From contig NZ_JACHEQ010000008.1 in assembly GCF_014201515.1 (NCBI RefSeq), positions 1 through 64,000 of the forward strand: 64,000 nt of DNA, given 5' to 3'. The notes beneath the pieces were generated by a model. It did no database searches, was not told the DNA's origin, and saw only the letters and a list, made by a program, of their open reading frames with translations. Numbering within the stretch: the stretch's first letter is position 1; each line of letters opens with the position of its first letter. Both the position numbers and the translations under genes were made by a program. Positions 17,501 through 26,077 of the stretch are shown one piece after another. This DNA is from Anoxybacillus mongoliensis (GTDB lineage: Bacteria; Bacillota; Bacilli; Bacillales; Anoxybacillaceae).

Positions 17501-17585
17501 GGGGAGTGAGATAGCGAAACGACAAGAGGAGTTATTGTCTTTTGTTGTTTCCAGCTCATTCCGTTTGGGGTGAGCTTTTTTTATT
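17501..17585 (+). terminator. Riboswitch expression platform: antiterminator and terminator
   Basis: The terminator is AGCTCATTCC (17553-17562) paired with GGGGTGAGCT (17567-17576), followed by T7. GGAGTGAG (17503-17510) can instead pair with CTCATTCC (17555-17562), giving an antiterminator that excludes the terminator. Ligand binding should favour termination, the usual logic for cobalamin uptake genes. Confidence 0.8.
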
Positions 17586-17610
17586 TGATATACATAAAAG
17601 GGGGAAAACA

Positions 17611-18453
17611 GTGAAGGCTAAACTTTCTGTGGGAGTTATTTGTGTGATCCTTTTTGCAACAATTTTTCTAAACGTAAACGTTGGTTATGTTGCAGCACAC
17701 ATGGATTATACAGATTTAACTTCTGTTGATTTTGTGGAGAACACAGATAATTTAATAGTTTATCGGATTGAAGAGAACGAGGAGCTCTATGAGTATGTAG
17801 AGGAATCAGAAATTGTAGATGGGGTCATAGAGGTCAATATAAAAAAATACGAAATCAAGGGCAATGAGAAGATTTTGATAGAGGAATCTATACAACAAAT
17901 AAAAGAGTTAAATGATAGTAGTCTAGTTGTTCGTTCTCTAGTAAATGGAAGTGATGAAGAGATAATTATACATTTAGGCAATGAGGAGTCTGTGGAAATT
18001 ATAGACTCAGAATATGTTAAATCCGAACGATTCATGCATTTTATTAATGCATTTCATACAAATTCCTACTGGTATATATCGGAAAAAGGAGGATCGTATA
18101 TCACTGATACGAGATACGAAGTATTTTCGAATGGGCATGCTCGAGCCATAATGGCGGGAAATGATCCTTACTATAAAAACACTAGAAGTAGTAATGGTGA
18201 TTTCAAGGTCTTCAAAGTGTATGCTGATTCCCTTAGGCAAAAAGAAATTGAACTGACCTTAATTGGAGGAGCCATAGGTATAGCAGATGCAGTAATTGAT
18301 GCTGTACGATCAGGACAAGTTTTAAACTTTACTTTAATTAAGACAATAGCCAAAAAGATGGGAAAGGGCATACCTATAATTGGTACATTATATGCAATCT
18401 ATGACTATGCTCAAACGTATATAGATGCGAGAAGTGCGTATAAAAGGATCTAG
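17611..18453 (+). CDS. Secreted protein of unknown function, possible bacteriocin-type protein
   Basis: 280 residues from GTG 17611 after AAAGGGGG; the longer frame would start inside the riboswitch terminator. A clear signal peptide (residues 1-28, ending V-A-A) is followed by an acidic, Glu-rich middle part and an aromatic segment near residue 150. The C-terminus is Gly/hydrophobic (L-I-G-G-A-I-G-I-A-D-A-V near 215 and G-K-G-I-P-I-I-G-T-L near 255). No cysteine motif or catalytic motif is seen. Base composition is AT-rich (18 G+C in 17881-17940). I do not recognise the family with certainty; its layout recalls secreted bacteriocins such as the geobacillin 26 group. It lies between the riboswitch and btuF. 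Confidence 0.65.
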   Translation: MKAKLSVGVICVILFATIFLNVNVGYVAAHMDYTDLTSVDFVENTDNLIVYRIEENEELYEYVEESEIVDGVIEVNIKKYEIKGNEKILIEESIQQIKELNDSSLVVRSLVNGSDEEIIIHLGNEESVEIIDSEYVKSERFMHFINAFHTNSYWYISEKGGSYITDTRYEVFSNGHARAIMAGNDPYYKNTRSSNGDFKVFKVYADSLRQKEIELTLIGGAIGIADAVIDAVRSGQVLNFTLIKTIAKKMGKGIPIIGTLYAIYDYAQTYIDARSAYKRI

Positions 18454-18479
18454 TTTTCTTTAAAAGGATGGTTCTCCCT

Positions 18480-18800
18480 ATGAAAGCTATAGAAAGTGTT
18501 ATTTTAGCAATAACATATGTTTTTTTTGCATCAATAGTTGCAAAACTTATTATCTACTATTTTAAGAATAAATATACATCTTATGAACTTGGGCTTTTCT
18601 TCTCAGCTATTTACTTAGGAGTATTTTCATTTACTATTCTAAGATGGGATTTTGATTATTTTATGCTCAATAATTTTCTTAAAGCAGGAATTACAATTAG
18701 CGCTATTCAGTTAACCTTAATACCAATACTTATTTTTATAAAGAAACGATACAATAGTTTGTACGACAAAATCGTTATGAAAATGAATAAAATGTTGTAG
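18480..18800 (+). CDS. Small membrane protein, possible immunity protein for 17611-18453
   Basis: 106 residues with three hydrophobic segments (about 4-26, 33-53 and 68-88) and a basic C-terminal tail. ATG 18480 is preferred because AAAAGG (18462-18467) is then about 12 bases upstream; ATG 18468 would touch it. It starts 26 bases after the secreted protein and is equally AT-rich, so the two probably travelled together. Size, topology and position suit an immunity or secretion-accessory protein, but no homologue is recognised. Confidence 0.6.
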   Translation: MKAIESVILAITYVFFASIVAKLIIYYFKNKYTSYELGLFFSAIYLGVFSFTILRWDFDYFMLNNFLKAGITISAIQLTLIPILIFIKKRYNSLYDKIVMKMNKML

Positions 18801-18871
18801 CGGGTGAGACTCGTCACAACATGTTTGAAAAGGTCAAAAAATAATTATTCTCATTTATAGGGGGAAAAACA

Positions 18872-19828
18872 ATGAAAAAATGGAAACAATATGTGTGGCT
18901 TCTTGCGTTTTTGTTGACGCTCGGATTAGCAGCGTGCAGCAATAACGCGGAGCCAGCGAAGGAAACGAAGCAAGAGGCGAAAACAGAAGAGGCTGCATTT
19001 CCGGTTACGGTAAAAGATGCGGTTGGCGATGTCACGATTGAAAAAGAACCGACAAAAATCGTTTCACTTATTCCGAGCAATACAGAAATTGCATACGCGT
19101 TAGGGCTTGGTGACAAAATTGTCGGTGTAAGCGATTTTGATAACTATCCAGAAGATGTGAAAAACAAAGAAAAAATTGGTGGCATGGAGTTTAATGTTGA
19201 AAAAATTATTTCACTTCAACCAGACGTTGTGCTTGCGCATGCATCAAGCGCTCACAATTCTGAGGAAGGATTAAAGCAATTAAAAGATGCAGGTATTACA
19301 GTCATTGTTGTGCCAAACGCCACATCGTTCAACGATGTATATGCGTCGATTGAACTGATCGGGAAAGCGACAGGAAAAGAGAAAGAGGCAGCCGATGTTG
19401 TGCAACAAATGAAGCAAAAAATTGATGCCATTGCGGAAAAAGCAAAAGCAGTAAAAGAAGAAGCAACAGTTTGGGTGGAAGTTTCTCCTGCACCAGAAAT
19501 TTATACAGCTGGAAAAGGAACATTTATGGATGAAATGTTAACGATCATTCATGCGAAAAATGCAGCAGGTGATCAAGAAGGATGGCCGATGTTTACTGAA
19601 GAAGATGCGGTGGCATTAAATCCAGACGTCATTATTACGACGTACGGTTATTATACGCCAAACGCTGTCGAGCAAGTGCTCGCTCGCCCAGCATGGAAGG
19701 AAGTTCCTGCGATTAAAAATAAACGAGTATACGATGTCAATTCTGATTTAGTTTCTCGTCCAGGGCCACGTTTAGTTGAAGGGGTCGAAGAAATTGCCAA
19801 AGTCGTTTATCCAAACGTTTTTAAATAA
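18872..19828 (+). CDS. btuF: Cobalamin ABC transporter substrate-binding lipoprotein BtuF
   Basis: Captures corrinoids outside the membrane and passes them to BtuCD. The 318 residues start with a lipoprotein signal whose lipobox is L-A-A-C at Cys21, then an Ala/Lys/Glu-rich linker. The two-lobed, helix-bridged fold follows, beginning KIVSLIPSNTEIAYALGLGD, with F-D-N-Y-P near residue 90, as in BtuF/YvrC. The ribosome-binding site is AGGGGG. It was presumably the first gene behind the riboswitch before the two cargo genes arrived. Confidence 0.9.
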   Translation: MKKWKQYVWLLAFLLTLGLAACSNNAEPAKETKQEAKTEEAAFPVTVKDAVGDVTIEKEPTKIVSLIPSNTEIAYALGLGDKIVGVSDFDNYPEDVKNKEKIGGMEFNVEKIISLQPDVVLAHASSAHNSEEGLKQLKDAGITVIVVPNATSFNDVYASIELIGKATGKEKEAADVVQQMKQKIDAIAEKAKAVKEEATVWVEVSPAPEIYTAGKGTFMDEMLTIIHAKNAAGDQEGWPMFTEEDAVALNPDVIITTYGYYTPNAVEQVLARPAWKEVPAIKNKRVYDVNSDLVSRPGPRLVEGVEEIAKVVYPNVFK

Positions 19829-20834
19829 TTACATTACTGCATCAATTATTGCGATCGTTGCATTATTATTAGGGATATCGATTGGATCACAATCGATTCC
19901 CTTTTCTTCTATATGGGAAACGTTGTTGCATCATACGTTTCATACACCTACAAATGTTCCCACGGCCATTTCGCAAATTATTGTTTCTATTCGCTTACCA
20001 CGAGTTGTGCTCGCTTTTTTAGTTGGCGCCGCACTAGCACTTGCAGGGGTAGCGTTTCAAGGTCTTTTGAAAAACGTTTTAGCTGATCCGTATACGATTG
20101 GTGTATCATCTGGTGCAGCTGTCGGAGCGGTCATCGTTTTCTTTTTTCAGCTTCATTTGTCGTTTCTCGGTCGTTTTACGTTACCGATTGTGAGCATTAT
20201 GTTTGCGCTCGTGACGTTATTGTTTGTTTTATTATTTGCTCGGCTTGCTGAGCGCAATATGGGGATTGAAACGATTGTTTTAATCGGTATTATCATGAAT
20301 GCGTTTTTCGGTTCGGTTATTTCACTTATGGTTGCTTTTAGCGGTGAGGAATTACGTCAAGTCATTAGCTGGCTCATGGGAAGCGTCGCGATGCGCGGTT
20401 GGTCATATGTTTCTTTATTTGTACCGTTTTTTATCGTCGGTTCTCTCGGTTTATTTACACATATTCGCGAGTTAAACGCTTTTTCATTTGGCGAGCGAAC
20501 AGCAGCAAACATCGGGGTACATGTGTTGCGAAAAAAGTTATGGATTTTACTTAGCGCTTCATTGCTTACAGGCGCAGCAGTAGCTGTATCGGGAACGATC
20601 GGCTTTGTTGGGCTTGTCATTCCGCATATGACGCGTTTGATTTGTGGGGCGAATCATCGAAAATTGTTGCCGCTTTCTTTTCTATATGGGGGCGCGTTTT
20701 TAGTATTAGCAGATGTCGTGGCGCGAACGATTGTTGCACCGCGGGAATTGCCGATCGGAGTCATTACATCGCTGATCGGTGCACCGTTATTTGCGATGTT
20801 GTTATTTAAAAGTTTAAAACGGAAGACGGGATGA
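19794..20834 (+). CDS. btuC: Cobalamin ABC transporter permease BtuC
   Basis: FecCD/BtuC-type permease with about ten membrane helices and the family signatures RLPRVVLAFLVGAALALAG and G-L-V-I-P-H-M-T-R-L near residue 275, which contacts the ATPase. The start is not obvious: the hydrophobic protein begins inside the btuF 3' end. TTG 19794 has AAGGGG nine bases upstream (346 residues); TTG 19776 is the longest option. The gene overlaps btuF by 35 bases, implying coupling. It ends overlapping btuD. Confidence 0.85.
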   Translation: MPKSFIQTFLNNYITASIIAIVALLLGISIGSQSIPFSSIWETLLHHTFHTPTNVPTAISQIIVSIRLPRVVLAFLVGAALALAGVAFQGLLKNVLADPYTIGVSSGAAVGAVIVFFFQLHLSFLGRFTLPIVSIMFALVTLLFVLLFARLAERNMGIETIVLIGIIMNAFFGSVISLMVAFSGEELRQVISWLMGSVAMRGWSYVSLFVPFFIVGSLGLFTHIRELNAFSFGERTAANIGVHVLRKKLWILLSASLLTGAAVAVSGTIGFVGLVIPHMTRLICGANHRKLLPLSFLYGGAFLVLADVVARTIVAPRELPIGVITSLIGAPLFAMLLFKSLKRKTG

Positions 20835-22288
20835 ACATGATTGATGTGAAGGACGTTTCGTATCAATATGGAGAAAAGCAAGTATTACACCATATTTCAT
20901 TTACCGTTCACGAAGGGGAGTTTTTTGGTATTTTAGGACCGAACGGAAGCGGAAAAACAACGTTAATGAAACTGTTAAGTCGAGAACTGCCATTACAACA
21001 AGGAAATATTGTTGTTTGCGGACAACATATTGAAACGTATAAACCGAAACAATATGCTAAACTCATTGCTACGTTGCCGCAACATATAGACGTTTCATTT
21101 GGATATACAGTCAAAGAAATGGTTGAGCTTGGACGCTATCCCTATCAATCTACTTTTTTTCCTAAATGGACGGAGGAAGATGATCAAGTCGTTGATGAAG
21201 CACTTCGTTGTGTGACATTAGCGCATAAACAACATGTTTTACTAGAGCAATTAAGTGGCGGAGAACGTCAACGAGCGGCGCTTGCACGCGCGTTAGCACA
21301 ACAACCGCGCGTATTATTACTAGATGAACCAACAAACCATATGGATGTGGCGCAACAGTTTAAGTTGTTAAATTTATTAAAGCAGTCGAAGCTTACGGTT
21401 GTTGCTATTTTTCATGATATAAACATCGCATCGCTATATTGTGACCGTCTTCTTTTTTTACGAGATGGAAAGGTAGTGGCGTGTGGCACACCGAGACAGT
21501 TGCTGAACGAGTCGATGATTGAGAGCGTGTTTGATACATGTATGAAACGACATGAACATCCTGTATTACCGAAACCGCTTGTGACGTTTGTTCCGTTTTT
21601 GGAACAGCCGATTAAAGATGTGCTATGGCACGTCACACAACATGAAAACATGGTCGTCATTGAAACGATGAAGCCGTTTAAAGTGCTTTCATCTGCGCTT
21701 GTTGGGGGCGGTATGCGTTGGGCAACGACTTTTGTGAATCGCCATGTTTCACTTGATTACCGTTGTGACGATGCCGAGCAAGAGATGATTGAATTTTTGC
21801 GACAACAAGGTTTTGATGAGCAATGGACCGTTGGGATGATGACAGCGGTGGATATAAGGGATGTTGTGTTTACGTCCGCTTATGAACCTGTTCGCTTTTT
21901 TGTTGCGGTAACTGCTGGGGTGGGAAATGCCGTTGATAGTGCGAACGCGTGGCGTCGTGCAGATGCGGTCGCTTCTCCTGGAACGATTAATACGTTTGTT
22001 TTCATTGATGGACATTTGTCAGAAGCTGCATTTGTGCAGGCGCTCATGACTGTAACAGAAGCAAAAACAAAGGCGCTGTATGATAAACAAGTCGTCGATA
22101 CACAAACACATACAATCGCAACAGGAACATCAACAGATTGTACTGTCATTGCTGCATCACAACAAGGTACATATTATGAATATGCAGGAACGATTACAGC
22201 GATTGGCAAACAGCTTGCTCGTTTCGTCTATGAAGCTACACAAATGGCAATCGATCGCTATAATGAGCGAAAGGGTGAAAATCGATGA
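20831..22288 (+). CDS. btuD: Fusion of cobalamin ABC ATPase (BtuD) and adenosylcobinamide amidohydrolase (CbiZ)
   Basis: 485 residues in two domains. Residues 1-250 form an ABC ATPase: Walker A G-P-N-G-S-G-K-T-T (37-45), signature L-S-G-G-E-R-Q, Walker B V-L-L-L-D-E-P, and switch His in F-H-D. Residues 265-485 match CbiZ: S-S-A-L-V-G-G-G, T-A-V-D-I-R-D, T-A-G-V-G-N-A near 370, and G-T-I-N-T-F-V-F. CbiZ removes the aminopropanol side arm of incomplete or pseudo-cobamides so that they can be remodelled to the cell's own cobamide. The fusion couples uptake to remodelling; similar fusions occur in other bacilli (YvrA). It overlaps btuC and cbiB by 4 bases each. Confidence 0.88.
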   Translation: MNMIDVKDVSYQYGEKQVLHHISFTVHEGEFFGILGPNGSGKTTLMKLLSRELPLQQGNIVVCGQHIETYKPKQYAKLIATLPQHIDVSFGYTVKEMVELGRYPYQSTFFPKWTEEDDQVVDEALRCVTLAHKQHVLLEQLSGGERQRAALARALAQQPRVLLLDEPTNHMDVAQQFKLLNLLKQSKLTVVAIFHDINIASLYCDRLLFLRDGKVVACGTPRQLLNESMIESVFDTCMKRHEHPVLPKPLVTFVPFLEQPIKDVLWHVTQHENMVVIETMKPFKVLSSALVGGGMRWATTFVNRHVSLDYRCDDAEQEMIEFLRQQGFDEQWTVGMMTAVDIRDVVFTSAYEPVRFFVAVTAGVGNAVDSANAWRRADAVASPGTINTFVFIDGHLSEAAFVQALMTVTEAKTKALYDKQVVDTQTHTIATGTSTDCTVIAASQQGTYYEYAGTITAIGKQLARFVYEATQMAIDRYNERKGENR

Positions 22289-23217
22289 CGCACGTATGGG
22301 CTATTGTGTTTGCGCTCTTGCTTGATCGCATATTCGCTGATCCTCATCGCTTTCATCCTGTTAGTTGGATCGGACAAGTGATTGCCTATATGGATCGTCG
22401 CTTGAATAAAGGAAAAGGGCGAAAAGGAAAAGGGCTACTCACGCTTTTTGTCGTTTGTACACTTACGTTTGTCGTTAGCTATGGTGTCATTACTGTTGCG
22501 TATCGGCTTTCTTTTTTAGTGGGCATGTTTATCGAAGCGATAATTATTTTTGTTTCTATTGCTCCAACAAGCTTAGCAAAAGCCGCATATGGTGTGCTTG
22601 AGCCACTAAAAAGAGGTGACATTGAGGAAGCAAGAAAAAACGTGGCGATGATTGTCGGGCGTGATACAGAGATGTTACAAGAAGATGGAATCGTGCGTGC
22701 ATGTGTGGAAACGGTAGCGGAAAATACGAGCGATGGAGTGACGGCGCCCCTTTTTTATGCTTTTCTTGGCGGGGGAGCTTTGGCGATGTTGTATCGCGCC
22801 GTGAATACATGTGATTCCATGCTCGGCTATAAAAACGACCGATATGCCCAATTTGGCTGGGCTTCCGCTCGCTTAGATGATGTACTCAATTACCTTCCTG
22901 CTAGGCTAACAGCATTTGTTATGCTCTTTGTCCATCGTGCCAACAAGCAAGCATGGAAACTATTATTTCGCGATGCGCGAAATCATCCGAGTCCAAACAG
23001 CGGATGGTGCGAGGCGGCGATGGCTGCGTTATTAGGCGTTCAACTTGGGGGAGTGAATACATACAAAGGGGTTGTATCTGTTCGTCCGACAATTGGTGAT
23101 GCGTCTGTTCCACTTGCGTCCGCGCATATTGAACAAGCTGTGGCGATAATGAAACGAACGACAGTTGCTTTTACGATTGGGGGGAGTTTGTTTGTATTTG
23201 CCTGCACATGGAGCTAA
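22285..23217 (+). CDS. cbiB: Adenosylcobinamide-phosphate synthase CbiB
   Basis: Attaches (R)-1-amino-2-propanol phosphate to adenosylcobyric acid to form adenosylcobinamide phosphate. 310 residues with membrane helices at both ends and in the middle. Family motifs are visible: D-R-x-F-A-D-P-H-R-F-H-P-V-x-W-I-G near residue 15, V-A-E-N-T-S-D-G-V-x-A-P-L near 150, and N-S-G-W-C-E-A-A-M-A-A-L near 240. It acts after CbiZ has regenerated adenosylcobyric acid. The ATG 22285 start overlaps the previous gene's stop. Confidence 0.92.
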   Translation: MTHVWAIVFALLLDRIFADPHRFHPVSWIGQVIAYMDRRLNKGKGRKGKGLLTLFVVCTLTFVVSYGVITVAYRLSFLVGMFIEAIIIFVSIAPTSLAKAAYGVLEPLKRGDIEEARKNVAMIVGRDTEMLQEDGIVRACVETVAENTSDGVTAPLFYAFLGGGALAMLYRAVNTCDSMLGYKNDRYAQFGWASARLDDVLNYLPARLTAFVMLFVHRANKQAWKLLFRDARNHPSPNSGWCEAAMAALLGVQLGGVNTYKGVVSVRPTIGDASVPLASAHIEQAVAIMKRTTVAFTIGGSLFVFACTWS

Positions 23218-24247
23218 TCCGCATCGTTTATATGAAGCGATGAAAATGAATATGCCAAGCGAATATATCGATTTTAGTGTAAATGTAAATCCGCTTTCGC
23301 TCCCAGACGAATATATGCTAAATGAAAAACAATGGTTTCGATGGATGAGTGAGTATCCAGAAGAGCGAAGTGAGACGCTTCGTACGATCATTGCTGAACG
23401 AGAACGTGTTATGCCGTCAAACGTCTTTGTTGGAAATGGTGCTGCCGAGTGCATTTATTTGCTTGCTGAACAATTTGCAGGAAAACATATCGGCATCATC
23501 GAGCCAACGTTTTCAGAATATCGTCAGGCATGTGAAGCATACGGCTGTACTGTTCAGTCATTTATGTTGGATGAACATTGGCACCCACCAATTGACCAAG
23601 TGATAGAGCGTTTGCCGTCTTTACACGCTCTATTCGTTTGCCATCCGAACAATCCAACAGGCACGATATGGCCGAAAGAAACGATGTATGCTTTATTAAA
23701 AGCAGCAAATGATGAGGGGGTACATGTCATTGTCGATGAAGCGTTTTACGATTTTTGGCTCGATGGTTATTCCGTTTCTTCTTTTTTGCACACATTTGAT
23801 CGTTTAATTGTGCTACGGTCATTAACGAAAATGTACCGATTGGCAGGGGTACGGCTCGGTTATGTGCTCGCACACGAACATGTTGTAAACAAGTTAATGA
23901 AGAAACAGCCGCCGTGGAGCGTCAATACGATTGCTCAACAAATAGCGAAACAGCTATTAAAGGACGATGCATTTGTGGAGCGAACGAAAGTGTATATTGC
24001 ATCGGAACGGAAGCGATTATTTGCGCAATTTACAGAACTCGGCTATATATATACACCGTCTGTCGTCAATTTTTATATGTTGCATAATGAGACGATAACG
24101 CTATTCCCGTTTCTTTTACAACATGGCATTGTCGCTCGTCATACGTTTAATTTTCAAGGGCTTGACGGCAAATATGTTCGTTTAGCTATCCGAACGAAAG
24201 AAGAAAACGATCGCCTTCTTTCTTGCTTAAGAAGGTGGAAGACATGA
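23192..24247 (+). CDS. cobD: L-threonine-O-3-phosphate decarboxylase CobD
   Basis: PLP enzyme that makes (R)-1-amino-2-propanol phosphate, the linker used by CbiB. TTG 23192 (M-Y-L-P-A-H-G-A-N-P) is chosen because GGGGGGA lies 5-6 bases before it. The 351 residues follow the histidinol-phosphate aminotransferase fold. Substrate and PLP sites include C-H-P-N-N-P-T-G-T near residue 150, V-D-E-A-F-Y-D-F and the lysine in L-R-S-L-T-K-M-Y-R-L-A-G. It overlaps cbiB by 26 bases and cobU by 4. Confidence 0.9.
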   Translation: MYLPAHGANPHRLYEAMKMNMPSEYIDFSVNVNPLSLPDEYMLNEKQWFRWMSEYPEERSETLRTIIAERERVMPSNVFVGNGAAECIYLLAEQFAGKHIGIIEPTFSEYRQACEAYGCTVQSFMLDEHWHPPIDQVIERLPSLHALFVCHPNNPTGTIWPKETMYALLKAANDEGVHVIVDEAFYDFWLDGYSVSSFLHTFDRLIVLRSLTKMYRLAGVRLGYVLAHEHVVNKLMKKQPPWSVNTIAQQIAKQLLKDDAFVERTKVYIASERKRLFAQFTELGYIYTPSVVNFYMLHNETITLFPFLLQHGIVARHTFNFQGLDGKYVRLAIRTKEENDRLLSCLRRWKT

Positions 24248-24795
24248 TCGTGTTTATTAGCGGTGGTGTACGTAGCGGAAAATCTTCATTGGCGGAACAA
24301 TGTGCGAAAAAGATAGCAGAAGTGGGTGATTCGCTTCATTATATCGCCACAGCGATGCGGACAGATAGAGAAATGGAAGCGCGCATCATTCATCATCAAC
24401 AACAACGAAAATATGATCATTGGCGAACGTGGGAACAGCCGTATAATCTCGATCAGATCATTCCTATTTTTTCTAACCGCCATATCGTATTGCTTGATTG
24501 TTTAACAAATTTGTGGGCTAATGAGCTGTTTCGTGATGATCGATGGAACATAGAGGAAAAAGCACCACGCATCGTGCAACAAATCAAAAAATTAGGCGAT
24601 CAAGCGAAAGCATGTATAGTTGTAAGTAACGAAATATTTTATGATGGTATACCTCATGAACAAGGAACGTATGCGTATATGCACGGACTCGGTTTATTGC
24701 ACCAACACATTGTTGCATTTAGTGATGTAGCTATTTTGATGCGTTACGGTTTGCCGATTGTAAAGAAAGGAAGATGGCCATGTGGCGCGGAGTGA
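24244..24795 (+). CDS. cobU: Adenosylcobinamide kinase / guanylyltransferase CobU
   Basis: Phosphorylates adenosylcobinamide and transfers GMP to give adenosyl-GDP-cobinamide. ATG 24244 follows AAGGTGGA; 183 residues. P-loop G-G-V-R-S-G-K-S (residues 7-14), the segment Y-I-A-T-A-M-R-T-D-x-E-M-x-x-R-I-x-x-H that carries the guanylylated His, and the Walker B-like V-L-L-D-C-L-T-N-L are all present. It lies between cobD and cobS with overlaps at both ends. A second, degenerate paralogue lies at 26029. Confidence 0.92.
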   Translation: MIVFISGGVRSGKSSLAEQCAKKIAEVGDSLHYIATAMRTDREMEARIIHHQQQRKYDHWRTWEQPYNLDQIIPIFSNRHIVLLDCLTNLWANELFRDDRWNIEEKAPRIVQQIKKLGDQAKACIVVSNEIFYDGIPHEQGTYAYMHGLGLLHQHIVAFSDVAILMRYGLPIVKKGRWPCGAE

Positions 24796-25523
24796 TCTTA
24801 GCGATACAGTTTTTAACTGTGTTTCCCATTCGTATGCAAGTCGAATGGAATGAACGAACAGCGCGCGGAGCTGTCTTTTCATTTCCGTTCGTCGGTGCAA
24901 TCATTGGCACGTTTCTTGTTGCCCAACATCAGTTATTGTTCGATCATGTTTCTTTGCTCTTTTTATCGTTTTTATTATTATTTTCTTCTATCTTTCTTTC
25001 AGGGGGGCTGCATGCAGACGGGTGGATGGATTGTAGCGATGCGTATTTTTCATATCGTGATCGAAAACGCCGCCTTGACATTATGAGCGACTCGCGCGTT
25101 GGGGCGTTTGCAGTGTTATCAGTTTTATTTTTGCTTGGCTTTCGCTTCGTTTTCATATTTGAAACGGTCGCACATATGTCATTGTTTTCTCTTTTTTGTA
25201 TTCCGTTATTTTCCCGCCTTGGAATGACAGTGCTTTTATTGACAACACCGCTTGCGAAACAAACAGGCATGGCGGCTGCATTTCGTCAATATGTCGATCA
25301 CCAATATGTGCCGATTATTGTCATGTACGGGCTTATTGCTTTATTATCGCGTGAAACGATCGTGTTATTTATAGCATTGGTGTTATTTTATGTTGCCGCA
25401 CGCGCGTTTGCAGTAAAGCAGTTTGGTGGGATGACAGGCGACGTGCTTGGTGCGTTTATTGAAGGGAGCGAAACCTTTTTATGGCTCATCATTTGGCTAT
25501 TACATACATTCGTCATTTTGTAA
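24780..25523 (+). CDS. cobS: Adenosylcobinamide-GDP ribazoletransferase CobS
   Basis: Membrane enzyme that joins GDP-cobinamide to alpha-ribazole (phosphate), the last assembly step. ATG 24780 gives 247 residues with AAAGGAAG at correct spacing; ATG 24774 is possible. Signatures: Q-F-L-T-V-F-P-I near the start, G-G-L-H-A-D-G-W-M-D-C-x-D-A near residue 80 (metal-binding Asp), D-S-R-V-G-A-F-A near 105, and G-G-M-T-G-D-V-L-G-A near the C-terminus. It has several membrane helices. It overlaps cobU by 16 bases and cobC by 43. Confidence 0.92.
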   Translation: MWRGVILAIQFLTVFPIRMQVEWNERTARGAVFSFPFVGAIIGTFLVAQHQLLFDHVSLLFLSFLLLFSSIFLSGGLHADGWMDCSDAYFSYRDRKRRLDIMSDSRVGAFAVLSVLFLLGFRFVFIFETVAHMSLFSLFCIPLFSRLGMTVLLLTTPLAKQTGMAAAFRQYVDHQYVPIIVMYGLIALLSRETIVLFIALVLFYVAARAFAVKQFGGMTGDVLGAFIEGSETFLWLIIWLLHTFVIL

Positions 25524-26077
25524 CGAAAGAAAATGAAAAGAAGCAATATATCGGTTGGACGAATGTGCCTATTGTAAAGCAACCGAATGTGTCGCATCAG
25601 CTTGAGGCAGACATCGTTATAGCAAGCGATTTGCTTCGTTGTCGACAAACGGCACAGCTTTTATTCCGAAACGTTGTTATTGAATGTTCGTATCGTTGGC
25701 GTGAACTTCATTTTGGCGATTTTGAAGGAAAAACGTATGAACAATTACAAACGGTTGAAGCGTATCGCCATTGGCTCGGCGATCCGTTTCGCTATCCGCC
25801 TCCAAACGGAGAGCCGTTTACCGATTTTGAAGCACGAGTGGAACGAGCAATTGACGATGTTGTTCGTCGGTCGGTGTCGCATGTCGTTGTTGTGACGCAT
25901 GGCGGAGTGATTCGTTATGTGTTATCACAGTACGCACCAGACGTACGTCCGTTTTGGGCATGGCACGTCCCTTTTGGTGAAGGAGTAACGCTTTATAATA
26001 CGAGAGAACGATGGAGGGAGAGAAAGCGATGCATTTCGTTAGCGGAGGTGCGTTTCAAGGAAAACGAAAATGGGTAA
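25481..26077 (+). CDS. cobC: Alpha-ribazole phosphatase-like protein (CobC, phosphoglycerate-mutase fold)
   Basis: Histidine phosphatase that would remove the 5'-phosphate of alpha-ribazole phosphate or of cobalamin-5'-phosphate. 198 residues with catalytic His in Y-I-R-H-F-V-T; the usual R-H-G-E-T reads R-H-F-V-T. The supporting R-C-R-Q-T-A and the second catalytic His in V-V-T-H-G-G-V-I-R are intact. E-L-H-F-G-D-F-E-G matches the CobC group. The start ATG 25481 overlaps cobS by 43 bases, with GGGAG upstream. Confidence 0.85.
   Translation: MAHHLAITYIRHFVTKENEKKQYIGWTNVPIVKQPNVSHQLEADIVIASDLLRCRQTAQLLFRNVVIECSYRWRELHFGDFEGKTYEQLQTVEAYRHWLGDPFRYPPPNGEPFTDFEARVERAIDDVVRRSVSHVVVVTHGGVIRYVLSQYAPDVRPFWAWHVPFGEGVTLYNTRERWRERKRCISLAEVRFKENENG

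Noticed and set aside
17542-17610. Upstream extension of the secreted-protein frame
   Set aside because: It would be encoded within the riboswitch terminator; GTG 17611 has a strong ribosome-binding site and begins a proper signal peptide.
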